A stretch of 64,000 nt of DNA from Owenia fusiformis (lineage: Eukaryota > Annelida > Polychaeta > Sabellida > Oweniidae). The stretch lies in the NCBI GenBank assembly GCA_903813345.2, contig CAIIXF020000003.1, positions 6,409,815-6,473,814 on the forward strand, given 5' to 3'. Shown here in pieces: positions 39,886 through 48,745 of the stretch (its first letter is position 1; each line of letters begins with the position of its first letter). Below the pieces are notes generated by a model. It saw only the letters and a program-made list of their open reading frames with translations. It searched no databases and had not been told where the DNA came from. The translations under genes and the position numbers were made by a program.

Positions 39886-39960
39886 ATCGGGGAAGATAAA
39901 ACGTACTAATGACTGGTCACATGACCTAACTGGTCATTAGTATATTTCATCTTCCCTGAT
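39886..39960. repeat. Hairpin with about 33-base arms
   Basis: ATCGGGGAAGATAAAACGTA..GACTGGTCA pairs with TGGTCATTAGTATATTTCAT..CCCTGAT around a short loop containing CATGACC. It is a likely MITE relic. Confidence 0.55.
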
Positions 39961-40733
39961 ACCAAGGATTTAGGACTTTCCAGGGAATTCTCCTTTTCGC
40001 AGTTCGCTCTTTGAATCAGAACGTTCGCAGATATGCACTGAAAAGCACTCAAAAAGGACAAAATTTGATTGGTCAATATTTTCCCACTATGCATTTCGCG
40101 TAGCTATTTGCGTGACACGAAAGTTCTAAATCAAACTAATTACTCAATTTTGTTTTTACACCCACACACTAAATAAAACAATGACACCATCGTAAGTATT
40201 CTTCTTTGTCATTGCTTTAATAGTCAGTATACTGAGTTTAATCAATAAAAGATTGTACAATGAACAAAAAAATTCGGAAACAAGTACTATAGATTTGCTT
40301 TCGGACCATTGAACAGATTGACCTAGATAATAGCGACGCGTCTTCTTTGGTCTACTGCTCAGTTGTTTGTGGGTTTTCAACGTAACTCTATAATGTAATT
40401 TGAAGATGAATACTTTTATTCAGTTGTTGCATCGATGTCGCAGTTTGTAGTGCGGTAAGATTGGCATGAAAGTATTGAAAGTCGAGTGGAATTGTTTTTT
40501 CCAATATGGCGACTAGTCTACTGATCACGTGACCTTCTCTTCCGGAATATTTTCTCACTTTTCAATCATCGTTTTCACCACGCTATGAGTTAATACAATG
40601 AAAAAAAATAGCTGTTATATTAAGATTAATGAGAGATCAATCGTTTCTAATAATTTTTTCTGTACTCTTGTACGGGAATATGAACGAATATATCGTTTAA
40701 AAAATAGTTGTGAAAATCCCCATGTAAAACCTA

Positions 40734-41708
40734 CAGGGTGACCCAAAAAAATGCAACCCTCCATTTCTTCAATATTTTTCTTAAATGGAGGTAAATTGCT
40801 CTGAGATTTGGCACACAAGAACCTCATTCAATGTGGGATCCTCTGGCAAAGTTTTAATAACGATAGTTTTATATTGATCGAGTTATGGTTGTTTCAAAAT
40901 ATGCTCCATATATCGTCAATTTCGCTGAAAACAAACTTGCAATGTTCAAGGAAAACTGTTCATAACACGGATGCATTCTTCCCCATGGGTATGGCTCAAA
41001 TTTTTGCAGGAATGCTTGTTGGAGTTCTGCAATTGCAGTAGGGTTATTTTCATACATATTATCCTTTAAATAACCCCATATATAGAAGTCAGGGGCATTG
41101 AGATCAAGACTGTGGGATGACCATGGGTTCTCCATCCTAGGAGAGATAATCTCATCATAGAAATGACTAGTGAGCCAGGCTATGCTATCATAAGAAGTGT
41201 GAGGAGTAGCCCCATCCTTCTAGAATCACTGTTCTTGTCTATTGAAGCCTGTATGTCATTCTAGAACTGCCTGGAACTTCCTGGGAATGCCAATATTGCG
41301 CTGTGTGTTAACAGTAACAGTGTTGCCATTATCAACCTCAAACCAAAAGGGGCTGATGATTTCATGTTTGGAAATTGGCAGCCCAAGCTGTGCATTTAAC
41401 AGAATGAAGGGGCCTTTGAAGCACTTCATCTTGAATTTGTGATCCCAGAACACATTATTTCTTGAGTTTACATGTTCAGAAAGAAGGGAATGTGATTCTT
41501 CCGAAAACCTAACATTGGAAATGGACGACATTTGGAGCATATTTTGGAACGACCATAACTCTATCAATATAAGACTCTGATTATTGAAACTTTGCCAGAG
41601 GATCCCACATTGAATGTAGTCCGTGTGTGCCAAATTTCAGAGCAATTCACCTCCATTTAAGAAAAATATTGAAGATATGGAGGGTTGCATTTTTTTTGGG
41701 TCACCCTG
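40734..41708. mobile_element. Tc1/mariner (IS630)-type DNA transposon with long TIRs
   Basis: Termini CAGGGTGACCCAAAAAAATG and their inverse are flanked by TA on both sides (40732-40733 and 41709-41710). The inverted repeats extend about 195 bases with roughly 85-90 percent identity by eye. The interior encodes, on the minus strand, pieces of a DDE transposase. The element is only 975 bases, much shorter than a full mariner, so the N-terminal helix-turn-helix half is missing and the long TIRs occupy its place. Confidence 0.88.
40869..41590 (-). pseudogene. Decayed DDE transposase of the Tc1/mariner superfamily
   Basis: Reading the minus strand, the stretch 41256-41520 has FSEESHSLLSEHVNSRNNVF followed by GNTVTVNTQRN, matching the usual FSDEAHF..G.VN.QN..FW block of this superfamily; the first catalytic Asp position reads Glu. 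Next, near 41205-41220, comes DGATPHTS (the second Asp block, DGAxPH). Then, from 41135, SSHSLDLNAPDFYIWGYLKD matches the RSPDLxPxDFFLWGxLK block that normally carries the last acidic residue. In-frame stops separate the second and third blocks from the first, and the DNA-binding N-terminus is absent, so it cannot encode an active enzyme. Confidence 0.82.
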
Positions 41709-41960
41709 TATGAGGGAAAATAAGGAAGTATAAATTTGTTCCTCCGCGAACTGCATCATGGGAAATATTTTGCCCTTATAAGAAAAGATTTTCGCGTCTT
41801 CTCTTTTGAAGAGAGAACAACGAATTCGAGAATTAGTTCATCTACTAGTTTCATATCATGTGACCATGAATAAGCCAATGATATTATGAGGTATATAATA
41901 ATGTCAAATATTACCAGTAATTATATAATTCATCTACATAAATAAGGGTTATATATACAA

Positions 41961-42043
41961 GGAGGTTTTGGATATGGGGTTTATCCAGAGGGAGATAGGT
42001 AGATGTGCATATCTCATGAGGGATGAACCCAATATCCAAACCG
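41961..42043. repeat. Small hairpin element, GGAGGTTTTGGATA ends, copy 2
   Basis: GGAGGTTTTGGATATGGGGT and the inverse GGATGAACCCAATATCCAAA fold on each other. A related hairpin lies at 20666-20778. Confidence 0.5.
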
Positions 42044-42058
42044 ACGGTACATAACTGC

Positions 42059-42306
42059 TTTATCCTATACCAAGTAGAGTCTTCAGGGGCATATGGCCAT
42101 TTCAATAGTTCACGGTGTAAAAATAAACAAATCATTCATATGCAAAGTCATTTTATTGCATTACCGGAAGTGGGAGGATATGCACTGGAAGTGGGAAGAT
42201 ATGCAACGAAGCGGGAGATATGGCGGAAGATATGGAGGTTCTGGATATGAAAACTACGGGATATATCTTACCAACTTATCTCCCTAAAACTCTACTTGGC
42301 ATAGGA
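42059..42306. repeat. Short TIR element, TTATCCTATRCCAAGTAGAG ends
   Basis: TTATCCTATACCAAGTAGAG (42059-42078) is matched by its inverse at 42287-42306 with one difference. Between them lie purine-rich GGAAGATATGG-type near-repeats (42170-42245). Confidence 0.5.
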
Positions 42307-42577
42307 TAAGTGATCGTCTTAAATCACATGGCTATATATCCAATACACATTGATTCCTGATCATAGGCATTCAAACAAGAAAATTCTAATCAGTGACATA
42401 TACGGAATTTGCTTGAAAATTCTAAACGTTAGAGCTAGTTGGTTAGTTCTTTGACGTTCGTTTTTTGATGTTCTACAGGTGAAATATTTTTGCTTGACAA
42501 TATTCAGAAAAAATGTGTATTTGTGTGAAATATGCTGTTATGTAAAAAATCAGGCGTGACAATTTCTTCAGCATATA

Positions 42578-43635
42578 ATCACGCGGTAGTATCTCTTCGG
42601 GACGTATCGAAACCACTCCGTCCCGAAAAACCGTTAATTTGAATTTAAAACCTACCCCAGTGTTTGAAAATCAAGGATTGTGAGTCTCACACTTCACCGT
42701 TTTTCTTCAAACTTGTTTCGTACAAAGCTTCACAGAAATACCTTTCAGTCGATACATTGTTTTCGTGTACAAAGTACCTCGTTTTAGCGGCGTTTTGGTC
42801 CCCAGCTGTGAGATAAAGCAAATTTTCATAACTTTCAACTGTAAGTCAAGTTATCTCGCCAGTCTTTTACCCATTCTCGCCCATAATTTCAGAATGGACT
42901 CCCATTACAACCTTCCATCGCTACGTCTTGATTTTTGGGCATCAAACGCAGCAGTTTCTAAATCATCCACACATCTCTTCAAATTTGACCAATACGTCCC
43001 GTCATCTTCCACTACGCCCCGCCGGGTCTATCACTATACACGTAGAGTTGCATTCTAAAACAATTTGTCCATCGATGTGTCCGTTTGTAGGTTGCCATTG
43101 TCGATTCTAAATACCAATCGGATTGTGTTTTAAGATTTACCCATTCTTGTCCATTTTTAATATACCTATAATAGGGTGGTCCAAAATCGGCGGGGCGTAG
43201 TGGAAGGTGACGGGACGTATTAGTCAAATTTTAAGAGATGTGTGGATGATTTAGAAACTGCTGCGTTTGATGCCCAAAAATCAAAACGTAGCGATGGAAG
43301 GTTGTAATGGGAGTGCATTCTGAAATTATGAGCGAGAATGGGTAAAAGACTGGCGAGATAACTTGACTTACAGTTGAAAGTTATGAAAATTTGCTTTATC
43401 TCGCAGCTGGGGACCAAAACGCCGCTAAAACGAGGTACTTTGTACACGAAAACAATGTATCGACCGAAAGGTATTTCTGTGAAGCTTTGTACGGAACAAG
43501 TTTGAAGAAAAACTGTGAAGTGTGAGACTCACAATCCTTGATTTTCAAACACTGGGGTAGGTTTTAAATTCAAATTAACGGTTTTTTCGGGACGGAGTGG
43601 TTTCGATACGTCCCGAAGAGATACTACCGCGTGAT
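42578..43635. mobile_element. 1.06-kb palindromic TIR element (Mutator-like candidate)
   Basis: Left arm 42578-43024 and right arm 43188-43635 are inverted copies differing at about ten bases in 447, around a 163-base spacer. The ends read ATCACGCGGTAGTATCTC. A 9-bp direct repeat GCGTGACAA lies at 42554-42562 and 43639-43647. Nine bases is the duplication length of Mutator-like elements, but on the left it sits 12 bases away from the last clearly paired base (42575), so the true left end may include an unpaired stretch. The same ORF appears on both strands because the arms are copies; it is not a gene. Confidence 0.8.
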
Positions 43636-43662
43636 AATGCGTGACAAATATGCAAATTGCAG

Positions 43663-43817
43663 GACAGTTGGACGGTCTGCGAAAGAGATAGAGAAGATAA
43701 GTTTCAAAGTGAAGCTCTCAGGTCCCACCAAACTTTGCAAGCCAACTGCTATGCTGTGTAAAACTGATGGTTTACTGAGACTGAGCTTTGAGTGTGATCA
43801 GCTGAGAAAGATGTCAG
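43663..43817 (+). CDS. Possible internal coding exon, product not recognised
   Basis: The sequence is bounded by AAATTGCAG| and CAG|GTTTGT and is open in one frame for its 155 bases. The encoded peptide is hydrophilic and reads like real protein (VGRSAKEIEKISFKVKLSG, then a Cys-containing stretch to FECDQLRKMS). It starts in phase 2 and ends in phase 1, so it needs partner exons on both sides; none was found with confidence. It lies 27 bases after the right arm of the palindromic element at 42578-43635, which may have inserted in or beside it. It could be an exon of an unseen gene, a fragment of a broken gene, or chance. It does not lead in frame into the zinc-finger start exon, which has its own ATG. 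Confidence 0.3.
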
Positions 43818-44590
43818 GTTTGTTTCTTCTTCATCAGTCACCTTTGCTAAATAAAATAATTGCTATAAATCTAGCCTTCAGTAGCTCAGTCGAGAGATGG
43901 CTAAAGCTGAAAATGGATAATGAATGAGAGATGAATGATGGATGTAACACAAGAAACGTGACTAAAATAATACCTGCAACATCAGTTTCACTTTTCTCCT
44001 CAAGCAGATTCCCACCAGGTGGCGCAATATTTCCCGCAACTGGAAGTAATCGAGGTTCCAAAATTAGCACAGATTGAATCGTTTATTTTCTACTTTACGG
44101 GAAGGTTTCAATAAAAAGGTTTGTATATTCATGTTTTATGTTTGCTAGAGAACATTTCTGATTATTAAAAATGTATAGAAGATCGCAAATCTTGCTGAAA
44201 CTTGAAACTGAAAATTCACATTTTTAAAAAATCACATATTATCGCCCACTTTTTTATTGTCTTCGTACATTTCAAATAGACTTCATGTAAGCAGGAATAT
44301 TCCTTGTTTTCCATCATTAATTGTACAGCGTTTGACAAAATTATATCAAAAATAGAAATCTACATACAAAACTCCTTGTAGAAAATGGTTTTAAAATTAT
44401 TTATCAGCTTTGAAATTTTCAAATTTCTGGCTCTGATGAGTTGGATGTAGATCTATTAGAGTTTTTACTTACACAGAGCCAGGACAACACCAATAGGAAT
44501 TTGCAGAAAAATTAAGAATTTTGAATCTCCCCCCCCCCCTATTCATCTCTTCCCTTTCGTATTTATTTTCTGCAATATTTTACTACTTTT

Positions 44591-45730
44591 TTCATGGCCT
44601 GACTGCTAGAATTTGAAAAATAAGAGTTACCTAAAGATTGAGAGTCTTACCTTAATAGAGGTTAAGCACAAATTTCAATGAAATCCTATCACCTTTGTTG
44701 CGTCAACCATTGAGCATTTAGCACAATACTACAAGAGGTAAAATATGAACTGTGAAAATGAACGATTTCCATATAAGTTCCGGAAGTTCCAAAACTAAAA
44801 ATTACTGAACATATGTGAAAATTGAATGTTTGTTCATTGATTTTACGATTTACTTGTGCGTTTATTGTTCTATATTTTGGTCTAAATTATAAAGCATCAC
44901 AAACAGGTCTCACTGTATTAATTCATACTTTCTCCATAGCATCTCGTTCCAACTTACCTTCTTCTAAGGCCACTGTATCGTGGCCTTCCAGTAAAGATAA
45001 ATTCCTGCATGAACAACTGGTCATGTCGTAATCATAAAATTTGAAATCATATGTCACAATTTGAATTGCGAGTTTTGGTTTTATTATCTCACCAAAAATT
45101 CAAAACACATAAAGTGATCAGTGTATTAGTTCACATATTCTGGATTGCTAACTTAGAATTTACAGCCAGTTACTATTGTCAGACGTTAACGACATTTCGG
45201 CCAGCTTTTTTCAAATGGAGTTCACAGTATTCAGATGAAATCACCTCTAGCCAAGTATTGGCTAGAGACTCGAGTAAGTTCGAGTAAGTTCCAACCAATA
45301 GTTCCACTGTAGATCATGTAGTTTCTTCTATCTTAGAACAGACCATCCTCCTCTGCCCATCCTAAACTCATCTGCAAACGACCAAAAAAACATTCTTTTT
45401 AATGTTTTAATTATTTTCACATCAGACATGGTTGGTTGACATGTAACCAAATTAAGTTCAAGGGCAATGCATTATTTCGTGATAGGGGCAACACCTTCCC
45501 GGAAGTCAACACAAGGAAAAATGGGAAATGGGAAAGTCCAAAAAGCATTTACTGTACACAAATTTCAATCAATTACTGTGCTTCTGCTTCATCATCAAGA
45601 AAACAAAGGTAGTAGGGTTTCATTGAAAATGTGTGTTCTAACCTCTAGAAGGTAAGTAAGACTCCCAATCTTTTGAGAACTCTTAATTTTCAAATTCTAC
45701 CGACGGACGCAGTCAGGTCATGAATAAAGT
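44591..45730. repeat. Diverged long inverted repeat, about 1.1 kb
   Basis: CATGGCCTGACTGC..AGAATTTGAAAAATAAGAGT..GAGTCTTACC (44596-44652) is matched in inverse at 45648-45722. Sequence further in (TTTCAATGAAATCCTATCAC) pairs with 45600-45640. Between the arms are two loosely similar blocks (44870-44950 and 45073-45160). It is probably an old TIR element; no transposase was seen. Confidence 0.42.
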
Positions 45731-46176
45731 AGTAGTCATAATCGATCATTCTAATTATTTATACCTTATTTATATCCTTGACTTTGCTTTTATTTTGTGC
45801 TATTTAATTTGTCGGATTGGGTAAATTTTGAAATTTAATTTGGCAGTTCGTCCATCATCAATCATATTTCTATCATGATTCACAACTCTCCACTGATAAC
45901 GCAAATTTATCCCTCCTGATATCAGATTGTTTTATCTAAACCATATTTTCAGCTGACTGAGTTCAGTCTGACCTGCAAAATATGTCAAAATATTGATATT
46001 GATTTTGACATAAAACTATGCCCCAGATTTGAACAATTCAGTTATTCACCAAAACATGTTCATTGTTATATTCTAATAAACAGTTTGATAATCAGGCATC
46101 ATTTTTTGCCGTGGTTCAGGAAAATATTTATTGTAATTTTTTCATCCCATCTATAAAATTGATACTCTATTTCCAG

Positions 46177-46329
46177 GGTCTGCATATGTTGGTGTAGTCC
46201 GCCCATAAAAGATGGCAGCATTAGAGGCTGAGTCGTCAGCATACAAGTGTGATGGCTGTAATCAAGGCTTTTCTGAGGAACGCAACTTTATGCTTCACGC
46301 CCTTTCTTGCATTGACCTTGCGGAACTTG
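46177..46329 (+). CDS. Shared 5' exon with start codon and C2HC zinc finger
   Basis: The exon follows an acceptor (tttccag, ending 46176). Its coding part starts at ATG 46212 in the context AAAAGATGGCAGC and ends at 46329 before a good donor (CTTG|GTATGT). It encodes 39 codons plus one base (phase 1). Residues 13-33 form one finger with spacing C-x2-C-x12-H-x3-C and the usual internal Phe, so zinc binding is well supported. The phase matches the acceptors at 48746 and 55070, so it can join either large downstream exon in frame. The stretch 46177-46211 would be 5' UTR; a further upstream leader exon is likely because an acceptor precedes it. I chose this ATG because it is the only one that opens the finger frame. 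The + strand ORF at 46249-46458 overlaps in another frame and is a shadow. The family is not recognised beyond C2HC/C2H2 zinc finger. Confidence 0.82.
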
Positions 46330-47109
46330 GTATGTATTCTATATAACAATGTCATCAAAACTTTACCATTTTATGTTAGAATATTGGAGGTTTACATTTA
46401 TTTTGAATGGTTACCGCTTTTCAAGACTTTTAGGAAATATGATATTGTTGTTGAATAGTTGTCATGTCAATTTATATATAATGCCAACAAAGTAATTTCT
46501 GGTCAGTTGGCACCCATAGAAGTAGAAATTTCAAGAGTTGACCAGCCTGGCTCATTTTCATAAGGCATGATGAAACTTTGAAATGTTTTTTAATAAAATA
46601 CATTTAGAAGCAATCTGTACATATAGGTAAGTTATATGTCATAACATCCTAACAGCTTATTCCATTAGTACATTTAAAAAAATTAGCTACAACTTTTTTC
46701 ACAGAATTATGTTATTGTTGATTTCAAGCAAAGTATAATTTTTTAAAGATCTTTAAAAAACATTAAAAATGAAAATGACTGTCACAATTTCAAAAATAGT
46801 CCTAGCAAAATTGTTTGTGAGGTCTGTGGTGAAATAACCAGTTATCATTGCTAAAGTGATGCAATTCAAAATCTTCCATATTCACATTTTAAATTAAGAA
46901 TAATTCATGGAAAAACTTTTGTGAGGGCTTTCTTAAGACTCAAACATTGAATATAGGATCAACTTTTAATTCAGAGAGCTTACATGAACAATAGAAAAAA
47001 TAGTTTCAAAAAATTCAATAGCTCATTAACATATTCACTTTATGTTTATCAATTATCTGATAATGCCTATTTGTCTTCTAATTGCAATTTCTCAGATTGT
47101 TACTGTTTT

Positions 47110-47712
47110 TATCGTACCTAACAAAAGGTACGATATTGTAGTCAGCTTGACGGGCGGGCGGGCGGCGTCTCACTTTTCAGCTTGTCTACAGGTTTCCAGC
47201 CAAACCATTTGAGGGATTCATCTGAAATTTTCAGGGATGTTTCTACATATCAACGTCAAGAACTGATTGGTTTTTGGGCATTCTGGGTAAATCTTAAGGT
47301 GGCCAATTTGGATTTTCCGTCCTAAAATCTTCACTTTCAAGACTTGTCTACAGGTTTTCAGCCAAACCATTTGAGGGATTCATCTGAAATTTATTAGGGA
47401 TGTTTCTACATATCAACGTCAAGAACTGATTAGTTTTTGGGCATTCTGGGTAAATTTTAAGGTGGCCATTTTGGATTTTCCGTCCTAAAATCTTTACTTT
47501 CAAGACGTTTCCAGCCAAACCTTTTGAGGGATTCATCTGAAATTTTCCGTCCTAAAATCTTCACTTTCAAGACTTGTCTACAGGTTTCCAGCCAAACCGT
47601 TCAAATTTTTACATATGTTACACAGTGATACGTTCTAGAGCTGATTAACTTTTCTGCGGCCATCTTGCTTTCTTGGTCAACAAGACCACAATGCTGTGTT
47701 TTAGGTACGATA
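47110..47712. mobile_element. GTACGATA-family repeat element, copy 1, in intron
   Basis: It begins TATCGTACCTAA followed by AAGGTACGATA (an 11-bp hairpin) and ends TTAGGTACGATATTG, so the ends are inverted copies. Inside, a unit of about 162 bases starting CTTGTCTACAGGTTTCCAGC is present twice (47183 and 47343), followed by two shorter pieces. GGGCGGGCGGGCGGCGTC follows the 5' hairpin. It lies wholly within the zinc-finger intron. Confidence 0.62.
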
Positions 47713-48010
47713 TTGTTCACGTCTGTGCCTTGTTGAAAAATTTGCAATATAGCACTAAAATGCCTCATCACGTATTGTACTTCCACTTAATATATGTTGA
47801 GTACAGCATATCAAAATATACTGAATAGAATATTGGCTTATCAGTCCTTATGGACATAAAGAATTTATCATTAAAAGATTTCAGTGCCAAAGCATTTGAA
47901 AAATTTCACAAGTTTATTTCATGCTTATATCACAGTCTAACAACTCCCTTTATGCTTGTGTAATTTATAAACTATGTCATAACATGATTTATCCCATACT
48001 TTGTAGTGTT

Positions 48011-48328
48011 ATAGGTAAATAACACGCGGGAATATAATTGATATCTGAGGTGAGTGGGTGATATATATATCTCCTGCTGGGGTGAGTTTGAGATATATAT
48101 TTATATATCACCCGCTCATCAACAATTCTCGGGAATTTAGTTTTAAATAATCTACTAATCTTCATAATCTACTAAGTATAGGATAAATCAGTTATTAAAT
48201 GCTCGATTTTTGATACAGGGTATATCCCTCAGTAAATACAATATCAGCATTCAGTCCCTATTGTCCCTCGTGTAGATATATTGTATTTCCCTCAGATATC
48301 AAAAGCTTCCCATTAAATAACCTCTATG
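48011..48328. repeat. MITE-like inverted repeat in the zinc-finger intron
   Basis: Left end ATAGGTAAATAAC..GATATCTGAGG and right end CCCTCAGATATC..AAATAACCTCTAT are approximate inverse copies. In the middle, GGTGATATATATATCTC pairs with GAGATATATATTTATATATC. The family is not recognised. Confidence 0.45.
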
Positions 48329-48745
48329 CATACCAAACCATTAAGGAATTTACTGTTGAATTAATCCTCCATCCTTCTTAAGTTACACGTACCATTTACA
48401 ATGTTCTGTCCAGGATATTTTGGGGCCTTGTTGCAGAATCTACTGACTTCAATGCAAATATGAGTTCACCAATATTACCAGTACTGTGGGATAAATTTAG
48501 GTAAAAACTATTTTACCAACCAAATAAAACTAAATGGCATTTACCCCTCTTGGCTCCTACCCAAACAAAATTAACTTTGTGATTTGGTGTGCATTGGTAT
48601 TGTGGTGCTACCCCTTTAATTAACTCAGTTCTTCAAGGTTTGATCATTCCTTGAGAAAGAAATCACCAAGGGCAATAAAAGCCTATCTCTACCCAGGTTC
48701 TTAAAACAATTCAGCATTTATAAAACTAATACAATTATATTTTAG

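Larger units (their letters stand above)
39850..41880. promoter_or_regulatory. Possible TATA-less promoter cluster, split by the mariner element
   Basis: Before the transposon: TTCCCACTATGCA (40081, Staf/ZNF143-like), AATATGGCGAC (40503, YY1-like), ATCACGTGACC (about 40524, E-box) and CTTCCGGAA (about 40540, ETS-like). After it: TTCCCATGATGCA in inverse (41752-41764) and CATGTGACC (about 41856). GC content and CG dinucleotides rise locally. The two Staf-like sites lie in inverse orientation. A donor-like GTGCG|GTAAGAT occurs at 40453. It could be the start of the zinc-finger transcription unit about 5.6 kb downstream, or of an unseen gene. All of this is motif reading only. Confidence 0.25.
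46330..48745 (+). other. Intron between the shared finger exon and terminal exon A
   Basis: It begins GTATGT and ends TTTTAG. It contains two repeat elements (47110-47712 and 48011-48328) and otherwise AT-rich sequence with no further exon that I can support. If exon B is used instead, the intron would run on to 55069 and remove exon A whole. Confidence 0.75.

Noticed and set aside
42765-43447. Nearly identical ORFs on opposite strands
   Set aside because: They are the two arms of the palindromic element.
44945-45030. Minus-strand exon-like segment ending GAAGAAG|GTAAGTTGG
   Set aside because: Donor is good but the frame is short, lies inside a probable inverted repeat, and has no acceptor or start that convinces.
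45440-45614. Open + strand frame ending CAAAG|GTAGTAGGG
   Set aside because: No acceptor found upstream; falls in the arm of the 44591-45730 inverted repeat.
1-46000. Search for reverse transcriptase, integrase, capsid or envelope remnants
   Set aside because: No supporting motif was found in the translated frames; all recognisable elements are DNA-type or unassigned.
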